DNA of 64,000 nt from Rossellomorea sp. y25. GTDB taxonomy: Bacteria; Bacillota; Bacilli; Bacillales; Bacillaceae_B. Below, piece after piece: positions 19,101 to 27,509 of this stretch. The notes under the pieces were generated by a model that had not been told where the DNA came from, did not search any database, and worked only from the letters and a program-made list of their open reading frames with translations. Each line of letters begins with the position of its first letter. Within the stretch, counting starts at the first letter, position 1. The DNA lies in the NCBI RefSeq assembly GCF_038049935.1, contig NZ_CP145886.1, positions 1,434,501 through 1,498,500 of the forward strand, written 5' to 3'. A program made the position numbers and the translations under genes.

Positions 19101-20006
19101 ATGATTGAACCTCTTCATGATCTATTATTGAACTGGAAGGTTCATCCTTCCTGCATAGAGACTGTGGACAGTCATCCGAATGTTTATAAGGTAAAGAATC
19201 TGGGGAAGACATATTATTTGAAAAAAAGATTCAATTCTTCTGTGAAGATGCTAGAAGAAGAGTATCTCTTAACGACCTATTTACAGGAAAGCGGACTTAC
19301 CGTTGAAAGGCCATTGCTAACGGTCTCACACCAGTCTTATGTACAACAGCATCAAGATTTCTACTCCCTGTATCCAGCCCTCGAAGGAAAGCCAGTACAA
19401 GTCTATTCCTTAGCTTCTCTTAAAAAGGCGGGAACGTATCTCTTTCAACTCCATGGCAGACTAAAACAATATGTCTGTAAATACGAGGTAGAAGAATGGA
19501 AAGTTGACACACATTTGAGAGAGTGGATAGCCGTGCAAGATCCGACATCGATTGAAATATGGGGGAAAGGGTTTATAGGCAGGCTAAATGAGTGGTCTTT
19601 CTCCTATAGCAAATTGCCTCATCAACTCGTACATAGTGACTGCCACCCGCGTAATATCCTCATAAATGAGGAAAGGGTGACCGGGGTCATCGATTTTGAA
19701 AGGATACGAAAAGCCCCCCGTATAGCAGATATCGGTTACTTTATCGCAGGGATCCTCAAAGACCTGGTACAGCAAGATAAGAAAGAGCATTTCGAATGTA
19801 TCCATACCTTTTTGGCGGGGTATCACTTCGATGCTGCCTTAACGCAAGATGAGAAGAGACTGCTGCCATTCTTAGTCATTATCTTCCTTGTCCAATATAC
19901 GTTTTTTTACAATCAAAAAGGGTATTCACATCTTGTATCTACCTATATACCGTTTATTAACGGACTTGTAGATAACGGTGATTACGAACGAGCCTTTCAA
20001 ATTTAA
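19101..20006 (+). CDS. Phosphotransferase-fold protein (APH/choline kinase-like)
   Basis: 301 aa from ATG 19101 (GGAAGGGA seven bases upstream). Kinase-like fold: nucleotide-lobe lysines in YYLKKRF (~40), catalytic loop HSDCHPRNIL with D180 and N185, and metal-binding VIDFE at ~199-203. This family phosphorylates small hydroxylated molecules, including aminoglycosides, homoserine, thiamine or spore-coat saccharides (CotS/CotI). Because a TPP-riboswitch operon follows, a thiamine kinase role is possible, but the gene lies upstream of the riboswitch with its own start, so this is only a guess. Confidence 0.75.
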   Translation: MIEPLHDLLLNWKVHPSCIETVDSHPNVYKVKNLGKTYYLKKRFNSSVKMLEEEYLLTTYLQESGLTVERPLLTVSHQSYVQQHQDFYSLYPALEGKPVQVYSLASLKKAGTYLFQLHGRLKQYVCKYEVEEWKVDTHLREWIAVQDPTSIEIWGKGFIGRLNEWSFSYSKLPHQLVHSDCHPRNILINEERVTGVIDFERIRKAPRIADIGYFIAGILKDLVQQDKKEHFECIHTFLAGYHFDAALTQDEKRLLPFLVIIFLVQYTFFYNQKGYSHLVSTYIPFINGLVDNGDYERAFQI

Positions 20007-20090
20007 TTAACTTTAATAGGAAATGCTTGAATATCCATCTACTCTGTGGCAAAGTAGGGTAGAAGATAACGTTTAATTTCATAGTAAAAG

Positions 20091-20246
20091 TGTAGGGGAA
20101 CCGGTATGGCCGGTTGAGATTGTATCCTGTAGATACTGACCCTTTGAACCTGAACTGGCTGATACCAGCGTAGGAAACATTCTCTTAAACAATACATGAT
20201 CATGTTTAACGATGCGTCCCGGGCTGAAGGCTTGGGGCGCTTTTTG
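20091..20246 (+). promoter_or_regulatory. TPP riboswitch (THI box) with terminator
   Basis: Aptamer 20091-20176 shows the conserved blocks GGGGAACCGG, GGTTGAGATTGTA, GACCCTTTGAACCTGAACTGG and TACCAGCGTAGGAAA. A hairpin GCGTCCC/GGGGCGC with TTTTTG (20213-20246) is the off-state terminator. Controls the thiY-thiX-thiZ-tatD operon by thiamine pyrophosphate. Confidence 0.95.
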
Positions 20247-20368
20247 TTATAGTGTCCCAAAGCTTTTTAGGTTCCATCTGCCTTTTGTTTTACATTCATT
20301 CACCTTATTAAGTGAAGAATAACGAATAAACGTTACAACTACATATGAGGATTTGAGGAGGAATCAAG

Positions 20369-21355
20369 ATGAAAAAATGGATGGTCATCATCTGTGCTGT
20401 CTTTCTTTTAACTGCCTGCAGCGGTGGAGGAAATACGGCAGATGAACAAAAGGATGATCTTAAAAAGGTATCGGTCGTACTGGACTGGACACCGAATACC
20501 AATCACACTGGATTATACGTTGCGAAAGAAAAAGGATACTTCGAAGAGAAGGGGCTGGATGTGGATATCATCTTACCAGGTGAGGCTGGGGCAGATCAAC
20601 TCGTTGCCTCGGGTAAAACTGAGTTCGGGGTTGGATACCAGGAAAGTGTCACACAAGCCAGGGTACAGGATGTTCCCCTCGTATCAATCGCTGCGGTTAT
20701 ACAGCATAATACCTCGGGGTTTGCATCACCTAAGAGCAAGGATATTACGACACCAAAGGATTTTGAAGGTAAAAGTTATGGCGGTTGGGGTTCCCCTGTT
20801 GAAAAAGCTGTCATGACATCGATTATGAAACAAGAAAACGCAGATGTAGAGAAAGTGGATTTTGTAAACATGGGAGATACAGATTTCTTTACTGCCGTGA
20901 AACGGGATGTTGACTTTGCATGGATCTACTATGGATGGACAGGTATTGAAGCAGAGCTTCGCGGTGAGGAATTGAACATGATGTACGTAAAGGACTACTC
21001 TGAAAAACTGGATTATTACACTCCTGTCCTGACAACAAATGAAAAAATGATTGAATCAGATCCCGATACGGTTAAAGCCTTCTTGGCAGCTGCTTCAAAA
21101 GGGTATCAGTTTGCAATCGACAAACCGAAGGATGCAGGTGAAATTCTTTTAGAGGCAGCTCCGGATCTTGATGAAGAATTAGTCATGAAGAGCCAGGAAT
21201 GGCTGGCTCCTAAATACAAGGATGATGCTGACAGATGGGGAGAGCAGAAGCTTGAGGTATGGGAAAACTATGCTTCATGGATGTATGAGAACAATTTATT
21301 AGATAAGGAACTGGACAGTAAAAAAGCTTTTACAAACGAATTTTTACCAAATTAA
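20369..21355 (+). CDS. thiY: ABC transporter substrate-binding lipoprotein for thiamine pyrimidine precursor (ThiY)
   Basis: 328 aa. Lipoprotein signal with lipobox LTAC (Cys ~17), so it is anchored outside the membrane. The mature protein is of the NMT1/THI5-like family: VVLDWTPNTNHTGLYVAKEKGYF and later WIYYGWTGIEAELRG are typical of pyrimidine-binding ThiY. It likely captures formylaminopyrimidine or a related thiamine breakdown product. First gene after the TPP riboswitch; strong GAGGAGG ribosome site. Confidence 0.93.
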   Translation: MKKWMVIICAVFLLTACSGGGNTADEQKDDLKKVSVVLDWTPNTNHTGLYVAKEKGYFEEKGLDVDIILPGEAGADQLVASGKTEFGVGYQESVTQARVQDVPLVSIAAVIQHNTSGFASPKSKDITTPKDFEGKSYGGWGSPVEKAVMTSIMKQENADVEKVDFVNMGDTDFFTAVKRDVDFAWIYYGWTGIEAELRGEELNMMYVKDYSEKLDYYTPVLTTNEKMIESDPDTVKAFLAAASKGYQFAIDKPKDAGEILLEAAPDLDEELVMKSQEWLAPKYKDDADRWGEQKLEVWENYASWMYENNLLDKELDSKKAFTNEFLPN

Positions 21356-21367
21356 GAGGTGAACAAA

Positions 21368-21661
21368 ATGGGGAACGCACTCGTAAGCATACAAATTATT
21401 CCGAAGACGAAAAATGGTGAAGACGTTATACCATACGTGGATGAAGCCATCGCGATCATTGATAAATCTGGTGTCCGTTATGAAGTCCATCCATTAGAAA
21501 CGACAATGGAAGGAAATCTATCTGACTTATTTAAGGTGATTGAACAAATGAATGAACGAATGATTGAAATGGGCAGCTCAAACGTCATTTCTCAAATCAA
21601 GGTATTATATCAGCCGGCCGGGATTGAAATGGATCAATTAACGGAGAAGTATAAAGGATGA
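21368..21661 (+). CDS. Thiamine-binding protein (MTH1187/YkoF-like, DUF77)
   Basis: 97 aa from ATG 21368 with AGAGGTGA five bases upstream. Ferredoxin-like fold family: VSIQIIPKTKNGEDVIPYVDEAIAII and GVRYEVHPLETTMEG are the family's core. Such proteins bind thiamine or its pyrimidine part in the cytoplasm. It overlaps the next gene by four bases (ATGA), so it is translated with the transporter. Precise role in transport or salvage is unknown. Confidence 0.85.
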   Translation: MGNALVSIQIIPKTKNGEDVIPYVDEAIAIIDKSGVRYEVHPLETTMEGNLSDLFKVIEQMNERMIEMGSSNVISQIKVLYQPAGIEMDQLTEKYKG

Positions 21662-22419
21662 AAGCATGGATATCGAAAGGATGGAGACCCTTCTTGGTCA
21701 TCATCCTTTTATTCATCATTTGGGAATCCACCATTAGAGTATTTGAGGTGCCGGCATGGCTAATGCCTTCACCTTCAGAAATATGGGCAGAAGGAGTCGC
21801 CTCATGGTCCACGTTTACAACACATCTTGCTTCGACAACACTCCTTACGATCGGAGGGTTTGTGATTGGATGTACGATTGGCATCGGGACTGCAGTGGGT
21901 CTGCATCTCCTCCCTAAAGTAAGAGAAGCGATATATCCACTTATGATTTTGTCTCAAAATATTCCGATCATCGTCCTGGCTCCTTTACTTGTTATCTGGT
22001 TTGGATTTGGACTATTGCCGAAAATCATTGTGATTACGTTGATCTGCTTTTTTCCGGTCGCGGTCTCGGCGCTGGATGGGTTCAGACAGACGAACCCCGA
22101 GTATATTCTTTACATGAAAATGTCAGGAGCATCAAAGGGGCAAATCTTTCGAAAAGTTGAATGGCCGCATGCACTACCGTCCATCTTCTCAGGACTGAAA
22201 ATTTCAGCTACCTATAGTGTGATGGGGGCAGTCATCTCGGAATGGTTAGGTGCTCAGAAAGGAATCGGGGTCTACATGACACTTGCCTCTTCTTCCTTCA
22301 GGACAGACAGGGTATTTGTTGCCATCTTTATGATTATGCTGCTCAGCCTGGCTTTCTTCGGCATCATCTTGTTATTAGAAAAAATCATGATTAAGTGGAA
22401 TCGGAAGGAGGACAAATAG
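21658..22419 (+). CDS. thiX: ABC transporter permease of thiamine-precursor system (ThiX)
   Basis: 253 aa with six membrane segments and the EAA-loop motif EYILYMKMSGASKGQIFRKVEWPHALPSI (~145-173) that contacts the ATPase. Resembles the SsuC/TauC/ThiX branch of BPD permeases. Four-base overlap with the preceding gene and one base before thiZ, in a riboswitch-controlled operon. Confidence 0.92.
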   Translation: MKAWISKGWRPFLVIILLFIIWESTIRVFEVPAWLMPSPSEIWAEGVASWSTFTTHLASTTLLTIGGFVIGCTIGIGTAVGLHLLPKVREAIYPLMILSQNIPIIVLAPLLVIWFGFGLLPKIIVITLICFFPVAVSALDGFRQTNPEYILYMKMSGASKGQIFRKVEWPHALPSIFSGLKISATYSVMGAVISEWLGAQKGIGVYMTLASSSFRTDRVFVAIFMIMLLSLAFFGIILLLEKIMIKWNRKEDK

Positions 22420-22420
22420 C

Positions 22421-23158
22421 ATGACAACCTTATCCATTCAAAATATGTCCAAATACTTTGACGGAGAACTGATCCTGGATAACCTTTCCATACATGTGGA
22501 AGAAGGTGAGTTTGTCTCGATCCTTGGTCCTTCTGGAAGCGGGAAGAGCACGCTATTTCATGTCATCGGCGGATTATTCACACCCGATTCAGGAGATATT
22601 CAATTAGATGGAAGGTCGATTAATGGTCAGAGAGGAACCATCAGTTATATGCCTCAAAGTCCGTCCCTCCTTCCATGGAGAACGGTGATTGAGAATGTGA
22701 TGCTGGGTCAGGAGCTGCACGGAAAAAGGGATAGAGAAAAAGCAATGAGTATGATTGAACGGGCAGGTTTGAAGGGATATGAGCATGCTTATCCCGGTGA
22801 TCTTTCTGGAGGGATGAAGCAGAGAGTTGCCTTTATTCGTGCCCTGGTCAGTCCTCAATCCTTTTTATGTTTGGATGAGCCGTTTTCTGCCCTGGATGAA
22901 TTCACACGATTAGACATGCAGAAGTGGCTCCTTTCCATTTGGGAGGAAGATTTGAGTTCCGTTCTATTTGTCACTCATAATATTGACGAAGCCCTATTCC
23001 TTTCAGATCGGATTATTGTTTTATCGACTCGGCCTGCCCGTGTACAGAAAGAGTTCAAAGTACCATTTCCCCGACCCAGGGACAAAGAGATTCTCTTAAC
23101 AGAGGAGTTTCTGAAATGGAAAACGAGCATTTTTGAGGAGCTTTCTCAATATGTGTAA
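22421..23158 (+). CDS. thiZ: ABC transporter ATP-binding protein (ThiZ)
   Basis: 245 aa. Walker A GPSGSGKST (~36-44), Q-loop MPQSPSLLPW, signature LSGGMKQRVAFIRAL, Walker B FLCLDEPFSALDE and H-loop VTHNIDEA are all intact. Energises ThiXY import. Stop overlaps the start of the next gene by eight bases. Confidence 0.93.
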   Translation: MTTLSIQNMSKYFDGELILDNLSIHVEEGEFVSILGPSGSGKSTLFHVIGGLFTPDSGDIQLDGRSINGQRGTISYMPQSPSLLPWRTVIENVMLGQELHGKRDREKAMSMIERAGLKGYEHAYPGDLSGGMKQRVAFIRALVSPQSFLCLDEPFSALDEFTRLDMQKWLLSIWEEDLSSVLFVTHNIDEALFLSDRIIVLSTRPARVQKEFKVPFPRPRDKEILLTEEFLKWKTSIFEELSQYV

Positions 23159-23930
23159 ACCTTCCTTGATCGATGCTCACATACACTTGGATTTATACGA
23201 TGGGTATGAACGTGATAAGATTCTGCAGGAACTTGAACTGTATGCTGTTGAAGCGCTCATAACTGTATCTTCCAACCTTCAGTCTTCCAGGACAAATATA
23301 GATCTCTCAAGAAGAGATGCTAGGGTCAAACCAGCTGCAGGGTTCCATCCGGAGCAGGAACTGCCCTCTGAAGGAGAAGTTGAGGAACTACTATCATTCA
23401 TTGAGCTGCATCAACAGGAAATAGTGGCGATTGGAGAAGTAGGATTGCCTTATTACAAAATGAAAGAAGATCCTGATGTTGAAGTTGAGCGGTATATCGA
23501 TCTGTTGGAACGGTTCATGATTGAATCAAAGAGGATGAACAAACCGATTATCCTTCATGCGGTGTATGAACACGCACCCATCGTTTGTGCCCTGTTAGAA
23601 AAGCACTCCATAGGGAAAGCTCATTTTCATTGGTTTAAAGGAGATGATGAGACCGTTGATAGAATGATTGAAAATGGCTATTCAATCTCCATTACACCTG
23701 ATGTCCTTTATGAAATTGAGATACAGAAGCTTGTAAGAAAGTATCCTGTTGAAGGAATAATGGTGGAAACGGATGGTCCTTGGCGGTTTGAAGGAGAATT
23801 TCAAGGGAGGATGACCCATCCTGGAATGATGCATCGAACCATTGAAAAAATAGCAGAGATAAAAGGCATTCCAGAAGCAGATGTATATAAACAACTATTC
23901 AAAAATACGAATGATTTATATGGTATTTAA
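23151..23930 (+). CDS. TatD-family metal-dependent hydrolase in the thiamine operon
   Basis: About 259 aa from ATG 23151, which overlaps the thiZ stop and follows GAGGAG by ten bases. TatD/amidohydrolase barrel with metal ligands H10-x-H12 (DAHIHLD), E in AIGEVGLPYY, H in IILHAVYE, H in HFHWFKG and D in VETDGPW. TatD proteins elsewhere are nucleases, but membership in a TPP-riboswitch operon that lacks TenA and YlmB suggests hydrolysis of a thiamine degradation product instead. That assignment is inference. Confidence 0.85.
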   Translation: MCKPSLIDAHIHLDLYDGYERDKILQELELYAVEALITVSSNLQSSRTNIDLSRRDARVKPAAGFHPEQELPSEGEVEELLSFIELHQQEIVAIGEVGLPYYKMKEDPDVEVERYIDLLERFMIESKRMNKPIILHAVYEHAPIVCALLEKHSIGKAHFHWFKGDDETVDRMIENGYSISITPDVLYEIEIQKLVRKYPVEGIMVETDGPWRFEGEFQGRMTHPGMMHRTIEKIAEIKGIPEADVYKQLFKNTNDLYGI

Positions 23931-23937
23931 AAGAGTG

Positions 23938-23975
23938 ACTTCTCTTGCATAGTAGGTGCAGGAGAAGTTTTTTTT
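23938..23975 (+). terminator. Terminator of the thi operon
   Basis: ACTTCTCTTGCA / TGCAGGAGAAGT stem and eight T. Confidence 0.9.
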
Positions 23976-24055
23976 ATAAACATCTTTTACCATCATATTT
24001 ATCGGGAAGATAACAAAAAATGATAGTAATGACGTTTAGGAAAAAGGTGAAAAGA

Positions 24056-24301
24056 ATGGAACTGAATGATCAATATATGCCCTATCAAGCAGGGGATGTC
24101 GTATATGTGATTTATCGAAACCCCCACACACAAAGTGTAGCCAACGTGCAGGAAGCAGCCATAGTACATGATCCGGAAAATCCGAATGAACTGGCATTAT
24201 TTCTATATGAAACCTATTATCCGTTAACACATGAAATTGCGGTTTATTCTTCAGAAGCAGAAGCGGAGCAAGCCTATACTCAATCATTTGGAGACATGTA
24301 G
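24056..24301 (+). CDS. splA: SplA, TRAP-like regulator of spore photoproduct lyase
   Basis: 81 aa from ATG 24056 (AAAAGGTGA upstream); length equals the B. subtilis protein. Core sequence GDVVYVIYRNPHTQSVANVQ and LALFLYETYYPL is characteristic of SplA, a negative regulator of the splAB operon. Twelve bases before splB. Confidence 0.93.
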   Translation: MELNDQYMPYQAGDVVYVIYRNPHTQSVANVQEAAIVHDPENPNELALFLYETYYPLTHEIAVYSSEAEAEQAYTQSFGDM

Positions 24302-24313
24302 GAGGGATGAAGC

Positions 24314-25342
24314 ATGGTTAAACCGTTCGTGCCACAATTGGTCTACTTTGAACCGAATGCCTTGGAATATCCCCTCGGTAAAGAGCTCAAAGAAAAGTTT
24401 GAAAAAATGGAGGTGGAAATCCGGTACACAACTTCGCATAACCAGGTTCGTAATCTGCCTGGGGATAACCACTTTCAGAAATATCGCATTGCTAAATCCA
24501 CATTAGTAGTTGGAGTAAGAAAAACGTTGAAATTTGATACATCCAAGCCGTCTGCTGAATATGCCATCCCTTTTGCAACAGGGTGCATGGGACACTGTCA
24601 CTACTGCTATCTGCAAACAACGATGGGAAGTAAGCCGTATATCCGGACCTATGTCAATGTGGATGAAATCTTTGAGTCGGCGGACAAGTATATCGCGGAA
24701 AGAGCTCCTGAATTCACTCGCTTTGAAGCTGCCTGTACGTCCGATATCGTAGGGATTGATCATCTCACTCATACACTGAAACGAGCCATCGAACATTTTG
24801 GTGAATCCGAGTATGGCAAGCTTCGTTTCGTAACGAAATTCCATCACGTCGACCATCTGCTTGATGCAAAGCATAACGGGAAAACAAGGTTCCGGTTCAG
24901 CATCAACGCAGATTATGTGATCAAGAATTTCGAGCCTGGTACATCTCCCCTGGATAAGCGACTTGAGGCAGCAGGAAAGGTAGCGAGAGCAGGGTATCCA
25001 TTAGGATTCATTGTGGCACCTATCTATATCCATGAAGGATGGCAGGAAGGGTATAAGCAAATGTTTGAACATTTGGAAGCTCACCTGCCGGAAGAAGCGA
25101 AAAAGGATCTGACCTTTGAATTTATTCAACATCGTTTCACAAAACCGGCTAAAAGGGTCATAGAGAAAAATTATCCGATGACTAAACTTGAACTAAACGA
25201 AGAAGAACGTCGATATAAGTGGGGGAAATACGGGATAGGCAAGTATATTTATCAGAAGGATGAGGAGCAGGAAATGAAAGATCATCTGTATGCGTATATG
25301 GAGAAGCATTTTCCGAAAGCGAAGCTGGAGTATTTCACATAA
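24314..25342 (+). CDS. splB: Spore photoproduct lyase, radical SAM enzyme
   Basis: 342 aa. The iron-sulfur cluster ligands are C91, C95 and C98 (GCMGHCHYCYL), and the hydrogen-donor cysteine C141 (FEAACTSD) is conserved. The enzyme uses S-adenosylmethionine in germinating spores to revert the thymine dimer analogue 5-thyminyl-5,6-dihydrothymine. Forms the splAB operon, which in B. subtilis is transcribed in the forespore by sigma-G. Confidence 0.97.
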   Translation: MVKPFVPQLVYFEPNALEYPLGKELKEKFEKMEVEIRYTTSHNQVRNLPGDNHFQKYRIAKSTLVVGVRKTLKFDTSKPSAEYAIPFATGCMGHCHYCYLQTTMGSKPYIRTYVNVDEIFESADKYIAERAPEFTRFEAACTSDIVGIDHLTHTLKRAIEHFGESEYGKLRFVTKFHHVDHLLDAKHNGKTRFRFSINADYVIKNFEPGTSPLDKRLEAAGKVARAGYPLGFIVAPIYIHEGWQEGYKQMFEHLEAHLPEEAKKDLTFEFIQHRFTKPAKRVIEKNYPMTKLELNEEERRYKWGKYGIGKYIYQKDEEQEMKDHLYAYMEKHFPKAKLEYFT

Positions 25343-25390
25343 AAAAAAGGGACTGATTACAATAGAATTTCAGTTGTAATCAGTCCTCTT
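25341..25390. terminator. Bidirectional terminator
   Basis: AGGGACTGATTACAA / TTGTAATCAGTCCT stem with A8 on one side, between splB and the convergent ArsC-like gene. Confidence 0.88.
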
Positions 25391-25817
25391 AATGTAGTTG
25401 TGGAAGGATGTTTTCTAAATCTTTCACTCGCATGGCAATCTCATCACAAATTTCTTGATAGTGTACCCATTCTTCAATAGGTGTCTTGGAACGCTTCCTT
25501 GGATTAGGCAAATTCCAATAGATGACCTTATCTTCTAATTCAGATGGAATCTCAATCTTATCATCAAATTCTGTATCCTGAATCGCAACAATAACCGAAG
25601 CATCACCAAGTTCATTCATCTCGATGCGCGAAAGCGGGTAGGTACTAATGTCGATACATAACTCTTTCATTGCTAAAACGCTGAATTCAGCACGACTCTC
25701 GGCAACCCAACCTGCACTTTTGAACGACCAATCCGACACATCGAGCTTCTCAGCCCACCCTTCAGCTATCAAGCTGCGCTGTTGACTACTTGAAAGAAAA
25801 TAGACTGTTTTATTCAT
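25389..25817 (-). CDS. ArsC-fold (LMW-phosphatase-like) protein lacking the catalytic cysteines
   Basis: About 142 aa from ATG 25817 (GAAAGGA ten bases upstream; an ATG at 25844 lacks a ribosome site). The alignment to thioredoxin-type arsenate reductase is visible throughout: VYFLSSSQQRSLIAEGWAEK, SAGWVAE, MKELCIDISTYPLS, YWNLPNPRKR, ICDEIAMRVKDL. But the P-loop CxGNSCR is replaced by SSSQQR, one residue shorter, and the second catalytic pair is missing as well. It cannot work by the known arsenate or phosphatase mechanism and may bind a ligand or regulate. No ars genes are nearby. Confidence 0.8.
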   Translation of the reverse strand: MNKTVYFLSSSQQRSLIAEGWAEKLDVSDWSFKSAGWVAESRAEFSVLAMKELCIDISTYPLSRIEMNELGDASVIVAIQDTEFDDKIEIPSELEDKVIYWNLPNPRKRSKTPIEEWVHYQEICDEIAMRVKDLENILPQLH

Positions 25818-26203
25818 TTTAGGTATTTTCCTTTCTATTTTCATGCTGTTATTACTATTTACCCAACCACGTAGTATTTAATCATTAAATGTAAAAAAGA
25901 AAAGATTGGAATTCAATTCATAGTAAGATTGAATCATGTTTCTCCCTGTTATTGTGGGTGTAGTGGGATGAAATATAGTAAATATGTTTTAAATCTCCCA
26001 TAAACTTCTTCAATTATTAAAAAAATCAGTATAATAGGGGAGGGAGAATGAAGAAGCTAGAGGGATGAAATCTGAATGGGAAGGCAGCTTGGCACGAATT
26101 GCAGACTGTTTTTTTGAAGGAAGAAGAGAGAATGGTTTTGCAAGCTTTAATTTAGGGTAAACATCTTTTAATTATTTTGTATTTTTTATGGGGAGGGACA
26201 TCT
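25818..26203. other. 386-base intergenic region before the glutamate symporter gene
   Basis: AT-rich. Contains a TATAAT at 26030-26035, then GGGGAGGGA and a six-codon ORF (ATG 26048) whose stop overlaps the ATG (26065) of a 31-codon ORF ending at 26160. These could be a leader, but there is no coding signal strong enough to call them genes. No hairpin of note. Confidence 0.4.
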
Positions 26204-27448
26204 ATGAAGTTTAATTTAACAACGAAGATTATCATCGCCTTGATCTTGGGGGCGATTGTGGGATTACTGCTCAATATTTTTGCTAAAGATATATTTGATA
26301 TATTAGATCCTTATCTATTTACTCCGTTAGGGAAGATTTTCCTTAACCTCATCAGCATGCTTGTCGTGCCAATTGTGTTTCTATCCATCGTCCTTGGATC
26401 TGCAGGTCTGGGTGACCCTAAGAAACTGGGGAGAATAGGATTGAAGACCATTGTATTCTTCTTGGTGACTACCTGTATAGCCATCGTGATTGGTCTATCT
26501 CTGGCTTATGTCATTGATCCCGGCCTGGTAGAGGGAATCGACAAAACACAATCAGAAGGTTTTGAAACCAAAGAAGCTCCTCCTGTGGGAGAGACTCTCA
26601 TGAACATTATTCCAAAAAATCCACTCACGGCGATGACAGAGGGAAATATGCTGCAAATCATTGCATTTGCCATCTTTATTGGATTTGGATTAACAGCTTT
26701 AGGGGATAAAACAAAAGGAATATTGAAGCTTGTTGAACAAGGTAATGATCTTATGATGTACCTTGTGACACTCGTTATGAAATTCGCTCCATACGGCACA
26801 TTCGGATTAATCGCTTCAGCAATAGGGAGCCAGGGTTTCAGTGCTTTGAAGGCGATGTGGCTGTATTTTGTCGTCGTTCTTGCAGCATTGATCATTCACG
26901 CCATCGTTACCTATGGTGGAACGATTCTCCTCCTGGCAAAGAAGAATCCGCTATGGTTCTTCAAGAATTTCAGTCCTGCGATGAGTGTAGGATTCAGTAC
27001 ATCAAGCAGTAACGCGACGCTTCCCATCTCAATGGATGTTGCACAGCAGCGTTTAGGCGTATCGAAATCAGTAAGCTCTTTCGTCCAACCATTAGGAGCC
27101 ACCATCAACATGGATGGTACTGCCATCATGCAGGGGGTTGCGACCGTCTTTATCGCTCAGGTGTATGGTGTCGATTTATCATTGGAACAACTGATTACGG
27201 TTGTACTAACGGCTGTTTTAGCCAGCATCGGTACAGCAGGGGTTCCTGGTGTAGGATTAATCCTTCTTGCCATGGTATTAAGCAGTGTAAACCTGCCTGT
27301 AGAAGGAATTGGATTAATTCTGGGGATTGACCGCCTGCTTGATATGGCAAGGACGTCGATCAATATTTCAGGAGATGCAGCGTGTGCGCTGTTTGTATCA
27401 GAATCTGAGAAGAAACGTACAATTAAGGAACAAAGAGGAGAGGCGTGA
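26204..27448 (+). CDS. Glutamate/dicarboxylate:cation symporter (DAACS family, GltP-like)
   Basis: 414 aa from ATG 26204 (GGGGAGGGA six bases upstream; an upstream extension would add only WGG-type residues over the ribosome site). Glutamate-transporter fold: serine-rich HP1 loop GFSTSSSNATLPIS (~260-273), NMDGTAIMQG in TM7 (~300-309), and HP2 GTAGVPGVG (~340-348). TM8 ends with DRLLDMARTSINISGD containing the substrate-binding Asp/Arg region. Imports acidic amino acids or C4-dicarboxylates with H+ or Na+. Monocistronic. Confidence 0.92.
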   Translation: MKFNLTTKIIIALILGAIVGLLLNIFAKDIFDILDPYLFTPLGKIFLNLISMLVVPIVFLSIVLGSAGLGDPKKLGRIGLKTIVFFLVTTCIAIVIGLSLAYVIDPGLVEGIDKTQSEGFETKEAPPVGETLMNIIPKNPLTAMTEGNMLQIIAFAIFIGFGLTALGDKTKGILKLVEQGNDLMMYLVTLVMKFAPYGTFGLIASAIGSQGFSALKAMWLYFVVVLAALIIHAIVTYGGTILLLAKKNPLWFFKNFSPAMSVGFSTSSSNATLPISMDVAQQRLGVSKSVSSFVQPLGATINMDGTAIMQGVATVFIAQVYGVDLSLEQLITVVLTAVLASIGTAGVPGVGLILLAMVLSSVNLPVEGIGLILGIDRLLDMARTSINISGDAACALFVSESEKKRTIKEQRGEA

Positions 27449-27462
27449 TCTCCTCATAAATT

Positions 27463-27506
27463 AAATCGAGTCTATGGCCTGTAAAGGCGATAGACTCGAT
27501 TTTTTA
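27463..27506. terminator. Bidirectional terminator
   Basis: AAATCGAGTCTAT / ATAGACTCGATTTTT stem between convergent symporter and photolyase genes. Confidence 0.9.
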
Positions 27507-27509
27507 TAT

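Noticed and set aside
24056..24301. Second start of splA at 24020 (longer N-terminus)
   Set aside because: No ribosome site there, while AAAAGGTGA precedes 24056 at good distance and gives the known length.
26065..26160. 31-codon ORF (with a coupled six-codon ORF at 26048) before the glutamate symporter gene
   Set aside because: ATGA coupling is suggestive, but the second ATG has no own ribosome site and the peptide shows no recognisable feature; kept only as a note on the gap.
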